Position numbers and translations under genes: made by a program. From assembly GCA_002791545.1 (NCBI GenBank), contig PFXG01000062.1, positions 1-37,084 of the forward strand: a stretch of DNA of 37,084 nt, written 5' to 3'. Source of the stretch: Zetaproteobacteria bacterium CG_4_9_14_3_um_filter_49_83. Its GTDB lineage: Bacteria > Pseudomonadota > Zetaproteobacteria > Mariprofundales > Mariprofundaceae. Shown here piece by piece: positions 1 through 9,749 of this stretch. Each line of letters starts with the position of its first letter. Within the stretch, counting starts at the first letter, position 1. Under the pieces are notes generated by a model that worked only from the letters and a program-made list of their open reading frames with translations, searched no databases and was not told where the DNA came from.

Positions 1-1449
1 GATTAGGGAGATGAGCTTACATTTTAGATGATTTGGCGAGAGGGAGGGTATTTGAGTGCGTGAATTCTTTTTCTCCGCGATAGCGGGTTCGTCCAACGAC
101 TCATACAACACGTTGATATCGCGGATCGGCCTGAACTGCACGCGCTGCCCTTTCGCCATCACGCCGGAAATCTCTGGCGCCAGCGGTTCGATCTTCAATC
201 CGTCCACAGCAATAATGCTGTGCCCACCTTGCATCAACTGATGCGCCAGCGTGAAACCAGCCGGGCCAAGACCGGCGATAAGCACCTTGTAACCCGATGG
301 CTGCTGCGGCAAAGGCCTGACCAGATTCAGCGGATTCCAGCGCGTCAGCAGGCTGTACACCTCGAAACCCCACGGCAGATGTAAGACCTCTTTGAGTATA
401 CGCGATTCCACTTCAGGAATATTGACCGCTTGCTGCTTCTGATAAATACAGGCCTTCATACAATCGTTACAAATGCGATGACCGGTCGCTGCGAGCAGTG
501 GATTGTTGACGCAGGCCACAGCCAGCGCGCCGAGCAGATGTCCATCGGCAGCCAGCAGATTGAGCTCGGATATTTTCTCTTCCAGCGGACAACCGGCTTG
601 CTGCACACCAAAGCCGGTCTGTTTGAACTGCGCTTGCTCCTTATCTTTCAGGCCGATGGAGCAGGAGTCCCGCCCCTGATGGTGGCACCAGACGCAATAG
701 TGCGCCTGTTCAAGTGCACCGCTCAGATCACATCCACCATCGGTGAGCTTAAAACCCTCACGATGACGCAGCGATGCACGGGGGCCCTGCAATGCTTCTG
801 CGCCGGAAACCTGCACCCGCTCAAGCGGTACCAGCTGCATCGGATCAACCGGCACAGGCAAATGAAACAGCACTCCGCCTGCATATTGCTGGCGTCCGCT
901 CTGGCTGTGCACTGCCCATTCGGCAAAATCAGCAGCCAGCGCCAACATCTCGGCATGGACCTGACTGTCTGCCAACCAATCCATTACATGGCGGGCAAAC
1001 GCCATCTCACTGAATGGCTCGCCAAACATGGTGGTAAGCCTGTCGACAACAGACTGTGCCGCCTCATCGCTGATGGTCTGCACACCGACCTTCTTGGCCA
1101 CACGCTGCACAAACTTTTTCTTACATGAATACAGTGGATTCAGCGCCGCAGCACGTGCCGACAATGCATACAAATGTTCGTCGATACCAAACAACTCACC
1201 GATAAAGGTTTCGACATGCGGAGCCAGCTCGATCAACAATTCCGATTCCCTGTTTTTATCCAGTGCGGCCGGATTGGCACGCGCCGCTATCAATCGCTGG
1301 CAAAGCGATGCATCCGCAGATGCCAGAGAATCGGTGAAAATTCTATCGAGTTGAAGCAGTCCTTCGTAGCAATACAGGTCGGTAAATACCAGAGCATATT
1401 TCAGTGCCAGTTTGTTTGCATCGTTATGGTCAGGATTTATCTTGCTCAT
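1..1449 (-). CDS. Iron-sulphur / FAD pyridine-nucleotide oxidoreductase, 3'-partial
   Basis: This is an open frame of 483 codons that starts at ATG 1447-1449 after a GGGAGA ribosome site and runs off the left edge without a stop. Residues 1-240 are helical and unfamiliar to me. A cysteine-rich section follows, with C252-x2-C255, C263, C287 and C327-x2-C330-x3-C334, spaced like ligands for one or two [4Fe-4S] clusters. Residues 387-420 form a dinucleotide-binding fold (G393-x-G395-P-A-G398, then an acidic end at VDG). The arrangement recalls GltD-like and related disulphide-oxidoreductase proteins in which an Fe-S section feeds an FAD/NAD module. It follows recJ by 22 bases and is probably co-transcribed with it. 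The last ~25 residues (bases 1-75) no longer look like this family, so the real gene may be broken or rearranged there. Substrate unknown. Confidence 0.8.
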   Translation of the reverse strand, partial: MSKINPDHNDANKLALKYALVFTDLYCYEGLLQLDRIFTDSLASADASLCQRLIAARANPAALDKNRESELLIELAPHVETFIGELFGIDEHLYALSARAAALNPLYSCKKKFVQRVAKKVGVQTISDEAAQSVVDRLTTMFGEPFSEMAFARHVMDWLADSQVHAEMLALAADFAEWAVHSQSGRQQYAGGVLFHLPVPVDPMQLVPLERVQVSGAEALQGPRASLRHREGFKLTDGGCDLSGALEQAHYCVWCHHQGRDSCSIGLKDKEQAQFKQTGFGVQQAGCPLEEKISELNLLAADGHLLGALAVACVNNPLLAATGHRICNDCMKACIYQKQQAVNIPEVESRILKEVLHLPWGFEVYSLLTRWNPLNLVRPLPQQPSGYKVLIAGLGPAGFTLAHQLMQGGHSIIAVDGLKIEPLAPEISGVMAKGQRVQFRPIRDINVLYESLDEPAIAEKKNSRTQIPSLSPNHLKCKLISLI

Positions 1450-1471
1450 CGTCTGTCTCCCTACCGCACCC

Positions 1472-3157
1472 TTACTGGTCTACTATAGCATCCTTCACCA
1501 CAAACTGAACCGCGCCATGACCACGCCACGTGTCCTGCTGCAACAGGCCGATCAATGAAACAAGCTGTCCGGCCTGTATGCAATCATCCAGCGCCTTTGC
1601 ACCAAACACAATCGCATCCATATGGCGAACCCCGTCGCTGATTTTTAAGCGAACCACGCCCCCCTTCAGCTCACGCCGATCTATAATACGCACCTGTCGA
1701 ATCAACCATTGGCAAGGCGGATTGGCCCGGCCAATCGGCTCAAATCGTTCAAGCCTCTCCGCCAGCCCGGCATGCATCGCCCCCAACCCGAGGATACCAT
1801 CAACCTCCTGAATCAGTGCATCACCTACCGATTTGGCCTGCTCTTCGACTGCTTCACCAAAAGCGCTGACAAACGCATCCCACGCCCCTGTACAAACCGT
1901 GCCGCCTCCAGCGCCGGCATGCCCGCCAAAACCTTCCAGGTGTGCTGAGCATTGCTGCAAAAGATCACCCACATGGAATCCCGGCCGACCACGCAATGAG
2001 ACGCGAATCTGCTCATCCGGGGTGATAAAACCAACCGCCGCCGGACGGTGGTGCTGCCGCGACAAACGCCCCGCCGCCAGCCCCACCACACCCGCATGCC
2101 ACGCTGCATCGTAAACAGCCAGAATATGAGAACCATTCAATTTAGCTTCAGCTTGCTTGAACACATCAGCCTCGATCTGACGCCGATGCGTGTTGGCCTG
2201 ATCCAGCTCCAGTGCCAGTGACAATGCTTCATGTTCATCATCGGTGCTGAGCATCTGCATAGCGGCATCGCCGTGCTGCATCCGCCCCGCCGCATTGATG
2301 CGCGGCGCCAGATAAAAGCCGATGGTTTCAGCATCCACCATCTTGTTGACGCGTGCTATCTGCATCAGGGCTTTAACACCCACCGATGGCTGCTGGTTGA
2401 TTTGTTTTAATCCGTGATAGACCAGAATACGATTGACCCCGACCAGATCCATAACATCGGCCACCGTGGCAATCGCCACGCGATCCAGCAGCGACTTCAA
2501 ATCAAATGACGGCTGCATACCTGCCTCGCGTAAGCATCGCCAAACCGCCATCAACAAAAAAAATGCCACGCCGGTACCGCAAAGTTGTCGCTCAGCAAAA
2601 CCGCAATCAACTCTGGCCGGATTCAACAAGGCAAATGCCTCGGGCAGGGTGTGATCCGGCAGATGATGATCAGACACAATCAGATCGAAACCATTGGCCC
2701 TGGCCTCGGCACACGCTTCGAAACAGGTCGTGCCGGTATCGACGCTGATACCCAGTGTAATTCCTCTGGCTATAGCTTCACGCACCGGCTCAATACCAAT
2801 GCCATGACCATCGTCAGCGCGATGCGGAATACTTGACGATACTCTGGCTCCCGCCCCCCGCAATGCCTGCAACAGAATCGCCGTGCCATTGACGCCATCA
2901 GCATCAAAATCGCCAAAGATATGTATTGCCTCATCGGACAGAATGGCCTTTGCCACCCGCTCGGCGGCCTTAGGCATATCCTGCATTTCGCCCGGATCGG
3001 GAAGATCGGACAGGCGCGGTGAAAAAAACGGATCGGCCTCACTTAGCCCGCGCCCTTGCAGAAGCTTTGTCCAGGCTGTCAGCGGATCATCGGCCTGTAA
3101 TGGCTGATACTTCCAGCTCAACCTTAATCCACGCGCTGTTCGTTGTTCAGGCAGCAT
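1472..3157 (-). CDS. recJ: Single-stranded-DNA-specific exonuclease RecJ
   Basis: RecJ degrades single-stranded DNA 5' to 3' in recombination and mismatch or base-excision repair in the cytoplasm. The 561 residues match the usual length of about 560-580. The DHH-phosphoesterase metal motifs are present: DFDADG at 83-88, D140 in SVDTGTT, and DHH at 163-165, followed by DVMDLVG near 234-240 and FYLAPRINAAGRM near 281-293. The DHHA1 glycine-rich motif GFGGHAGAGGG lies at 409-419, and a C-terminal OB-like region follows. The ATG overlaps the end of the upstream COG4255-type gene by 11 bases, which suggests translational coupling. I see no lesions. The pairing with a COG4255-type gene is, as I recall, common in betaproteobacteria. 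Confidence 0.95.
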   Translation of the reverse strand: MLPEQRTARGLRLSWKYQPLQADDPLTAWTKLLQGRGLSEADPFFSPRLSDLPDPGEMQDMPKAAERVAKAILSDEAIHIFGDFDADGVNGTAILLQALRGAGARVSSSIPHRADDGHGIGIEPVREAIARGITLGISVDTGTTCFEACAEARANGFDLIVSDHHLPDHTLPEAFALLNPARVDCGFAERQLCGTGVAFFLLMAVWRCLREAGMQPSFDLKSLLDRVAIATVADVMDLVGVNRILVYHGLKQINQQPSVGVKALMQIARVNKMVDAETIGFYLAPRINAAGRMQHGDAAMQMLSTDDEHEALSLALELDQANTHRRQIEADVFKQAEAKLNGSHILAVYDAAWHAGVVGLAAGRLSRQHHRPAAVGFITPDEQIRVSLRGRPGFHVGDLLQQCSAHLEGFGGHAGAGGGTVCTGAWDAFVSAFGEAVEEQAKSVGDALIQEVDGILGLGAMHAGLAERLERFEPIGRANPPCQWLIRQVRIIDRRELKGGVVRLKISDGVRHMDAIVFGAKALDDCIQAGQLVSLIGLLQQDTWRGHGAVQFVVKDAIVDQ

Positions 3158-4061
3158 GCCAACCCCTTAGCAGCGACAATAATTGCACTTCATCTTTCAT
3201 TGATTTAGCTGTCCATTTTGTTTTACCCCAGGAAGGCAGCAGCCCACGCGTCAGCAACACCGCCACCCCGTCACCAGCCAGAATCACGCGTTTAGGTATT
3301 GCGTTATTACGATTAGCTAAGGTATGCCAGCGTTCCGCTTCCGTGATCATCAAACGAGCATCCTTAGCATCTGCAAGAGACTGCAAAGCCGGATTCCGCG
3401 TCGCCAACGGGCAAGTTTGAGGTGCATTCGATGACGCCGTTGGGCATGCGCAGCCACCCCATAGCCAGATGCCTGTTACATCAGCTTCCCTGCGCTGGCG
3501 ACGCGCTGGCAGAGGCTGTTGATGTAACAACATCTGTATTTCCGAAAGCAGCCGGTTCAATCGGCCACCGTCTGCACCGGCATGGTGATGTGCCGGTAGT
3601 TTCCCGCCGGAAATCTGAGCAAAACCCTGCGGGTTTACCTGCCAGATATCTTGACTGGCCAGCAGCAAAGCAGCACCGACATGTAACAACTGCATACCCT
3701 CCTCCTGCAACCACGGATTAAGCAAACCACACAAGCTTTCGACATCTTCAGCCGTCCAGGGAAATTCTCCTTCCGCCATCACATACACCGAATCGCGCAT
3801 CAGGCGGGCATGATAGGGCGTCACCACCCACAGCTGCTTATATGATTCATCCACAACAGACAGGCGGGCTGCAATCAATGCCGCAGGGGCAAAATCAAGA
3901 AGTGCGGCGTACCAGTCGAGTGGTGATTTTGCTGTGCATTGAAACCAATCCTTTGATCTGGCCGTCAATTCTTTTTCCCATAAAAAAACATCAGGATGAA
4001 GCGAAACCTCATCCTGATGTTGAATCAGAGCCTGACTGACTATCAGCGTGTCGATACTCAC
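3147..4061 (-). CDS. COG4255-type conserved protein (phosphoglycerate-mutase-like annotation)
   Basis: This 304-residue soluble protein is of unproven function. The section at 161-180 (AGADGGRLNRLLSEIQMLLH) and the nearby IWLWGG at 198-203 are the signature I know from proteins filed under COG4255, often annotated as regulatory proteins or cofactor-independent phosphoglycerate mutase relatives. I see no signal peptide or membrane segment. A histidine cluster (HHH, 158-160) precedes the signature and CAC follows it, but I cannot assign catalytic residues. It sits 6 bases after thrC and overlaps recJ by 11 bases, so it belongs to the alaC-hom-thrC-recJ transcription unit. The family call is reasonable; any enzymatic activity is not shown by the sequence. 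Confidence 0.75.
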   Translation of the reverse strand: MSIDTLIVSQALIQHQDEVSLHPDVFLWEKELTARSKDWFQCTAKSPLDWYAALLDFAPAALIAARLSVVDESYKQLWVVTPYHARLMRDSVYVMAEGEFPWTAEDVESLCGLLNPWLQEEGMQLLHVGAALLLASQDIWQVNPQGFAQISGGKLPAHHHAGADGGRLNRLLSEIQMLLHQQPLPARRQRREADVTGIWLWGGCACPTASSNAPQTCPLATRNPALQSLADAKDARLMITEAERWHTLANRNNAIPKRVILAGDGVAVLLTRGLLPSWGKTKWTAKSMKDEVQLLSLLRGWHAA

Positions 4062-4067
4062 CCGTGT

Positions 4068-5126
4068 TTATGAATCCAGCACCTTGCGCACAGCATCCTC
4101 AGTAGCATCGATGGTCACCGGTGCTGCAACACCCTTCATCGCAGTGTCCGGATCTTTCAGGCCATTGCCGGTCAAGGTACAAACAATGGTTGCTCCCGGT
4201 TGAAAATAACCGGCCTTATTCAGCTTGATTACGCCTGCCACGGATGCCGCTGAAGCAGGTTCACAGAACACACCTTCCATACATGCCAGCATGTTGTAGG
4301 CCTCAAGAATCTCTTCATCCGTCACTGCTTCGATACAACCACCGGACTCGTCGCGGGCCGCTTCGGCCTGCTTCCATGATGCCGGTTTACCGATACGAAT
4401 CGCCGTGGCAATAGTTTCCGGATTTTCAATCGGATGACCCATCACAATCGGTGCAGAACCAGCGGCCTGAAAACCAATCATTTTCGGCAGGCTCTTACTG
4501 ATCCGTTTATCGAAATATTCTTTATAACCCATCCAGTACGCCGTGATATTGCCTGCATTACCAACGGGTAAGGCGTGATAGTCAGGGGCAAACCCAAGTT
4601 CATCGATAATTTCGAACGATGCCGTTTTCTGCCCCTGAATGCGGTACGGATTCACCGAGTTAACCAGTGAAATAGAACCATCGGCAGAAATCTCGCGCAC
4701 CAGTTCAAGTGCATCGTCAAAGTTCCCACGAATCTGTATCACCTTGGCACCGTAACGCATGCCCTGTGACATTTTACCCAGCGCGATTTTCCCATCAGGT
4801 ATCAGCACATAAGCTTCCATACCGCAATTGGCCGCATACGCTGCGGCTGAGGCAGAAGTATTGCCGGTCGAAGCACAGATAATCTTGCGACTGCCGGAAT
4901 TGTACGCCTGTGTCACAGCCATGGTCATGCCACGATCTTTGAACGAACCGGTTGGATTCAAGCCTTCAAATTTGAGAAAAATATTCAGCTCGGGGTTAAT
5001 GGCATTACGCAAATTCATCGATTCGTGTAATGGTGTGTCTCCCTCATACAGGGTGATCACCGCATCATCTTTGCCGATAGGCAAGAAGGCGCGGTAGCGG
5101 TTAATAATTCCTTCGTAACGAGGCAT
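4068..5126 (-). CDS. thrC: Threonine synthase
   Basis: Converts O-phosphohomoserine to threonine with pyridoxal phosphate, the last step of threonine synthesis. It is 352 residues, the short form of the family. The PLP lysine is K63 in TGSFKDRGM. The glycine-rich phosphate-binding loop PVGNAGNIT lies near 187-195, and TGNGLKDP near the C-terminus is typical. The opening [13 protein letters not shown] is characteristic of this short ThrC group. It follows hom by 11 bases and so shares a transcript with the enzyme two steps earlier in the pathway. No homoserine kinase (thrB) lies in the window, so that step is encoded elsewhere. No defects seen. Confidence 0.96.
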   Translation of the reverse strand: MPRYEGIINRYRAFLPIGKDDAVITLYEGDTPLHESMNLRNAINPELNIFLKFEGLNPTGSFKDRGMTMAVTQAYNSGSRKIICASTGNTSASAAAYAANCGMEAYVLIPDGKIALGKMSQGMRYGAKVIQIRGNFDDALELVREISADGSISLVNSVNPYRIQGQKTASFEIIDELGFAPDYHALPVGNAGNITAYWMGYKEYFDKRISKSLPKMIGFQAAGSAPIVMGHPIENPETIATAIRIGKPASWKQAEAARDESGGCIEAVTDEEILEAYNMLACMEGVFCEPASAASVAGVIKLNKAGYFQPGATIVCTLTGNGLKDPDTAMKGVAAPVTIDATEDAVRKVLDS

Positions 5127-5137
5127 AATCTTCTTCC

Positions 5138-6460
5138 TTATGCGACTGCCGATTCTTTACGCAAAATCAGCACATCTTCTTCAACAGCATCAAGGCTGGT
5201 AATACGACTGATAGCAGCCTGCAAATTTCCTTCGGTGGTTTCGTGAGTCATCATCATGATCGGCACATGGTTGCTGACATGGCGTTCCTTCTGCACCAAA
5301 GCCTCCAGACTGATACGATGATCGGCCAGAATTGAGGTTACAGCAGCAATCACGCCCGGTTGATCCTTCACCATCAGACGGATGTAGTACTCACACACCG
5401 TGTCAGCCATCGGCATCGTGGCAATCTCACGCCGTGAGGATTCTACAAACCCCATGGGCGGTGCCAGATGCGCGATACCATCGGGGAAGCCGCTGGTGAT
5501 ATCCATGATATCGGCAACAACGGCCGAAGCGGTAGGACGCTCGCCGGCTCCGCGACCGAAATACATCGTGTGCTCAACAAAATCACCGGATATCTGAACA
5601 GCATTATACGAATCGGACACTTGTGCAATCTGTGAGGTAAGTGGCACCAGCGTTGGATGCACACGCATCTCGATCTGTTCCTGATCGTCGGCAAAATGAG
5701 GCTTGGCGATACCCAACAGTTTAATCCTGTAGCCCATTTCATGGGTAGAAGCGATATCGGTTGCCGTAATCCTGCTGATTCCCTCGGTGTACACCTCATC
5801 AAACTTGATCTTCGAGCCAAAAGCCATGGCTGCCAGAATAGAAAGCTTATGCGCCGTATCAATACCCTCGACATCAAAGGTCGGATCGGCCTCGGCATAT
5901 CCGAGCTGCTGCGCCTCTTTGAGTACATCAGCGTAATCTGCACCGGCATTTTCCATCTTGGTAAGAATGAAATTACACGTGCCATTCAAAATACCATATA
6001 CCGATTCGATAGCATTAGCAGCCAGTCCTTCGCGCAAGGCTTTCATGCAGGGAATACCGCCACCAACGGCCGCTTCAAAGCCTATCTGTAAGCCCTTCGA
6101 TGCCGCCAGTGGGAACAGTTCCTCACCATGCTTGGCGATCAGGGCTTTGTTGGCCGTCACCACATGTTTTCCATGCTCCAGCGCCTGAACCACAAAGCTG
6201 CGTGCCGGTTCATAACCACCGATCAGTTCAACCACCAGATCAATATCATCGGCCGTGACAATATCCTGCGCATCATCGGTTAAGCGAACACCTGAAAAAT
6301 CCAGACCTCGATCTCGTTCAAGTTCCCGGTCAGCCGCTGCCACAAGGCGCACAGTTTTGCCTAATCTGCGCGACATTAAATCCTGCTGCTCAATCAGAAT
6401 ACGCGCGACACCGGTTCCAATCGTACCCAGTCCCAATAAACCTACTCGAATTTCAGTCAT
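5138..6460 (-). CDS. hom: Homoserine dehydrogenase
   Basis: Reduces aspartate semialdehyde to homoserine with NAD(P)H, at the branch to threonine and methionine. It is 440 residues, as expected for the monofunctional enzyme with a regulatory tail. The nucleotide-binding loop GLGTIGTG lies at 10-17. The central catalytic part includes [14 protein letters not shown] and the [13 protein letters not shown] segment. A C-terminal ACT domain begins near residue 350 ([17 protein letters not shown]), which in this family gives feedback inhibition by threonine. The gene lies 15 bases after alaC and 11 before thrC. There is no aspartokinase fusion. Confidence 0.96.
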   Translation of the reverse strand: MTEIRVGLLGLGTIGTGVARILIEQQDLMSRRLGKTVRLVAAADRELERDRGLDFSGVRLTDDAQDIVTADDIDLVVELIGGYEPARSFVVQALEHGKHVVTANKALIAKHGEELFPLAASKGLQIGFEAAVGGGIPCMKALREGLAANAIESVYGILNGTCNFILTKMENAGADYADVLKEAQQLGYAEADPTFDVEGIDTAHKLSILAAMAFGSKIKFDEVYTEGISRITATDIASTHEMGYRIKLLGIAKPHFADDQEQIEMRVHPTLVPLTSQIAQVSDSYNAVQISGDFVEHTMYFGRGAGERPTASAVVADIMDITSGFPDGIAHLAPPMGFVESSRREIATMPMADTVCEYYIRLMVKDQPGVIAAVTSILADHRISLEALVQKERHVSNHVPIMMMTHETTEGNLQAAISRITSLDAVEEDVLILRKESAVA

Positions 6461-6475
6461 GTTCTGTTAACTCCT

Positions 6476-7654
6476 TCAGGCACCGGCATTTAAAAACTGG
6501 CGAATGCCGCGCAGTGCCTGACGCGTTCTGTGTTCATTTTCGATCAGCGCAATACGTACATAGTGATCGCCGTAATCACCAAAGCCGATACCCGGCGATA
6601 CCGCAACGCCAGCCTCTTTAAGCATCAACTTGGAAAATTCAAGTGAACCCAGTTTTTTGAATTCATCCGGAATTTCAGCCCAGACAAACATCGTTGCTTT
6701 GGGTGATTCCGCCATCCATCCGATGTTATGCAAGCCTGAAATCAGTGTATCGCGTCTGGCCTGATACATCAGGCGAATCTCTTCAACGCAATCCTGCGGA
6801 CCATTGAGTGCCGCACATGATGCAATTTGCAGTGGCTGGAATGTACCGTAATCGAGATAAGACTTAATTTTTGCCAGCGCTCCGACAATTTCCCTGTTGC
6901 CCACCATGAAGCCCATACGCCATCCCGGCATATTGTAGCTTTTGGACAAAGAATAAAATTCAACAGCAACTTCTTTTGCACCGGGCACCTGCAAAATGGA
7001 CGGACATTTATAACCATCGAAAGTAATTTCGGCATAAGCAATATCGGAAATAACGATCAGATTATTCTCGCGAGCAAAATCGACCACTTTAACGTAGAAG
7101 TCGAGATCAACAACCTCAGCCGTCGGATTCGATGGAAAGTTAACCACCAGAATCTTCGGCTTGGGCCAGGAATCTTTTACTGCCTTTTGAACTTCTTCAA
7201 AATAGTCGAAGCCGGGACCCATCGGCACATGACGGATATCCGCACCAGCGAGAATAAATCCATAGGGATGAATCGGATAAGCCGGGTTCGGCGTCAGAAT
7301 AAGGTCACCCGGTGAAGTGATGGCCACGGCCAGATGTGCCAGACCTTCCTTGGAGCCTATCGTCGCAATTGCCTCAGTCTCAGGATCGAGATCGACATCG
7401 AATTTACGCTTATACCAGCCGCAAATCGCTTTACGAAGACCCGGTATGCCACGGGAAACCGAGTATCGATGGTTCCGACCATCCTGCGCCGCTTCGCATA
7501 GCTTATCGATAATATGCTGCGGCGTTGGTTGATCGGGGTTACCCATACCCAGATCGATGATGTCTTCACCGGCATGGCGAAGCTCCATCTTTAGCTGATT
7601 GACTACAGCAAATACATAGGGTGGAAGACGTTTAATTTTTTCAAATTCGCGCAT
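6476..7654 (-). CDS. alaC: Alanine aminotransferase, AlaC type (class I/II PLP aminotransferase)
   Basis: A 392-residue fold-type I aminotransferase expected to interconvert pyruvate/glutamate and alanine/2-oxoglutarate. The PLP lysine is K238 in [21 protein letters not shown] near 172-178 is the usual substrate and cofactor loop, and a C-terminal arginine occurs in YVRIAL. The start [15 protein letters not shown] and the GNPDQPTP segment are typical of the AlaC group rather than of LL-diaminopimelate aminotransferases. It is the first gene of the run that continues through hom, thrC and recJ, as often seen in proteobacteria. Upstream is a 116-base gap up to the terminator at 7771-7800. I could not single out a promoter there. 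The substrate call rests on overall similarity and could be off. Confidence 0.9.
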   Translation of the reverse strand: MREFEKIKRLPPYVFAVVNQLKMELRHAGEDIIDLGMGNPDQPTPQHIIDKLCEAAQDGRNHRYSVSRGIPGLRKAICGWYKRKFDVDLDPETEAIATIGSKEGLAHLAVAITSPGDLILTPNPAYPIHPYGFILAGADIRHVPMGPGFDYFEEVQKAVKDSWPKPKILVVNFPSNPTAEVVDLDFYVKVVDFARENNLIVISDIAYAEITFDGYKCPSILQVPGAKEVAVEFYSLSKSYNMPGWRMGFMVGNREIVGALAKIKSYLDYGTFQPLQIASCAALNGPQDCVEEIRLMYQARRDTLISGLHNIGWMAESPKATMFVWAEIPDEFKKLGSLEFSKLMLKEAGVAVSPGIGFGDYGDHYVRIALIENEHRTRQALRGIRQFLNAGA

Positions 7655-7770
7655 GGATTGTATTCAGCAACCTCATAGATTCAGATATCATTGCATAACA
7701 AAAAACACATTCTCAAACATGCTCTCTGCCTACGCTGCAAAAGCTACACGCTTTGTTTAAACGAGCCACA

Positions 7771-7800
7771 AAAAAAGGCCTGCAAATGCAGGCCTTTTTT
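7771..7800 (-). terminator. Rho-independent terminator after petC
   Basis: A perfect inverted repeat (GGCCTGC, loop of four, GCAGGCC at 7777-7794) is flanked by six A's on one side and six T's on the other. It lies 23 bases past the petC stop and therefore ends the bc1 transcript. Because the A and T runs are symmetric it could work from either strand, which also insulates alaC from read-through. Confidence 0.9.
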
Positions 7801-7822
7801 CAACTTACTGAAAGTCACTCAA

Positions 7823-8515
7823 TCAATGCTTGACGTCTTTCCACACTTCAACTTTCAAACGCCACAAGACAAGTGTCAGCAGAATCAGAAAACCAACCAC
7901 CCATTTACCGATAGCCTGACGTTCATTCTGATGCGGATCACTGATGAATGCCAAAAACGCTGCCACGTCAGCTGCATCCTGCTCCAACTGCTTGGTGTCA
8001 GCTTCATCATGACCCAACCATGAAAATGGGTCAGGCATAGCAATTCGCTTACCCGGGAAATATTCATTGAAATTTCCATCAGGAACTTTTCCGGAGTCAT
8101 CGTGCTCAAAACCGGTCATCAGGGAATACACATAGCTTGCACCACCACGACGACCGTTCACAATCAACGAAAGATCAGGCGGAACCTTACCATAAGACAC
8201 TTTTGCATCTTCCGGTGTCAATTCAGTGATCAGGCCTGCTGTCAGCGGGTTGGAACCACGCAGTTCATCCACCTGTTCACGTGTAATACCGATTTCCGGA
8301 TAATCCATCAGCCCTTTATAGGTAACATATTTAGCCGAGTGACACCCCATGCATACATCAGTAAACACGGTCAAACCACGACGAATCTGCTCCTGGTCTG
8401 TCAGATCAATCTCGGCATGCTTCAGAGCAGGGCCATGTTCTTCGTTAGCTGAAGCGAAGCCAGGCATAGCCAAGGCCAGAAACATACCTGCAGCGATTAA
8501 TGAATACTTTTTCAT
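7823..8515 (-). CDS. petC: Cytochrome c1, bc1 complex
   Basis: The haem-c subunit of the cytochrome bc1 complex, passing electrons from the Rieske protein to soluble cytochrome c in the periplasm. I start it at ATG 8513-8515, preceded by GGAGGGG inside the end of petB, because this gives a clean Sec signal peptide (residues 1 to about 23, ending in ASA). The longer frame upstream is implausible as protein. The haem site CMGCH is at 55-59, and M160 in RIAMPDPF is the expected sixth ligand. A single membrane anchor spans about 203-220, followed by a short basic and acidic tail. At 230 residues it is compact but normal for proteobacteria. It starts one base after the petB stop and is the last gene of petABC. 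Confidence 0.95.
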   Translation of the reverse strand: MKKYSLIAAGMFLALAMPGFASANEEHGPALKHAEIDLTDQEQIRRGLTVFTDVCMGCHSAKYVTYKGLMDYPEIGITREQVDELRGSNPLTAGLITELTPEDAKVSYGKVPPDLSLIVNGRRGGASYVYSLMTGFEHDDSGKVPDGNFNEYFPGKRIAMPDPFSWLGHDEADTKQLEQDAADVAAFLAFISDPHQNERQAIGKWVVGFLILLTLVLWRLKVEVWKDVKH

Positions 8516-8516
8516 A

Positions 8517-9734
8517 TCAAATCCCCTCCGGTTCTGGCTTCGTTTTTTCCACCATCGGCAAGAAAGGCAACAGCAGGAAAAATGCAAAGTAATACGCTGT
8601 TGCAATCTGTCCAACCAGCTTCAATGTTTCCGAAGGCGCTGAGTGTCCACAGTAACCCAGCACGATCACATCCACGAAGAACATCACAACCATCAGACGG
8701 AACATTGGACGATACCTTCCCGAACGAACTTTTGAACGATCCAGGAATGGTAACACGAACAAAATTGCCAGTGATCCACCCATGGCTATCACACCCAGCA
8801 ATTTACTTTCAAATGAACGCAAAATGGTATACCAGGGTGTCAGATACCAGACGGGTGCAATATGTGCCGGCGTCTGCAGATTATTGGCTGGCACATAGTT
8901 ATCCACCTCAATAAAATAACCAGCCATCTGAGGATTAAAGAATACCACGTAGCAATAAATGGTCAGGAATACACCAACACCGAATGCATCTTTAATCGTA
9001 TAATACGGGTGGAAGTTGATCTTTTGATCATCACTATGTACATCAATTCCCTCAGGGTTATTTGAATGAACCACATGCAAAGCATGAACATGGCCACCAA
9101 CAATCGCCGCCAACAGCAGTGGGAACAGATAATGCAGTGAAAAGAAACGGTTCAGCGTTGGGTCACCAACGGCAAAACCACCGCGCAACAATTGTTGCAG
9201 ATACTCACCGATAATTGGTAACGCTCCGAACAGTTCGGTAATTACAGTCGCGCCCCAGAATGACATCTGACCCCATGGCAGAAGATAACCAAAGAACGCA
9301 GAGCCCTGCATAATCAGCAGAATGACCACGCCGATAATCCACAGCAATTCACGTGGTTCTTTATATGAACCGTAGTATAAACCGCGGCCAATATGCATAT
9401 ACACAACGACAAAGAATGCCGAAGCGCCGACAGCATGCATATAACGAATCAGCCAGCCAAAGTTCACATCACGCATGATGCGTTCAACTGAATCAAAAGC
9501 GACTGTATATCCACCATACGTCAAAGCAGCTGATGGTTTGTAGTACATAGCCAGAAAAATACCCGTGACAATTTGCAAAACCAGAACCAGCAAAGCCAGT
9601 GAACCGAAGTTCCACATATAGTTCAGATTCTTAGGTACAGGATATTCAGTCAACTGCGACTTGATGATATCCGCAGCTCCGGTGCGGCGATCAACCCAGG
9701 CAAACAGCTTTGTTTGCATAATTGTATCTAACAT
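8517..9734 (-). CDS. petB: Cytochrome b, bc1 complex
   Basis: The membrane subunit that holds two b haems and both quinone sites. It is 405 residues, unsplit, with eight or so hydrophobic helices. The haem ligands appear as the classical pairs H100/H114 and H201/H215. The Qo motif at 294-297 is PVWY instead of the mitochondrial PEWY. PVWY has been reported as the usual form in beta- and gammaproteobacteria, so it is a lineage marker here and not a defect. The start lies 15 bases after petA, with a very strong ribosome site (GGGGGGAG). A second ATG at codon 6 is possible. Confidence 0.97.
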   Translation of the reverse strand: MLDTIMQTKLFAWVDRRTGAADIIKSQLTEYPVPKNLNYMWNFGSLALLVLVLQIVTGIFLAMYYKPSAALTYGGYTVAFDSVERIMRDVNFGWLIRYMHAVGASAFFVVVYMHIGRGLYYGSYKEPRELLWIIGVVILLIMQGSAFFGYLLPWGQMSFWGATVITELFGALPIIGEYLQQLLRGGFAVGDPTLNRFFSLHYLFPLLLAAIVGGHVHALHVVHSNNPEGIDVHSDDQKINFHPYYTIKDAFGVGVFLTIYCYVVFFNPQMAGYFIEVDNYVPANNLQTPAHIAPVWYLTPWYTILRSFESKLLGVIAMGGSLAILFVLPFLDRSKVRSGRYRPMFRLMVVMFFVDVIVLGYCGHSAPSETLKLVGQIATAYYFAFFLLLPFLPMVEKTKPEPEGI

Positions 9735-9749
9735 AATCGTTCTCCCCCC

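Noticed and set aside
430-1128. Plus-strand open frame of 232 codons
   Set aside because: It is the antisense shadow of the Fe-S/FAD oxidoreductase, which has clear family motifs on the minus strand and a good ribosome site.
7823-8614. 263-codon version of cytochrome c1
   Set aside because: The extra 33 N-terminal residues lie inside petB and would hide the signal peptide; the ATG at 8513-8515 has GGAGGGG ahead of it.
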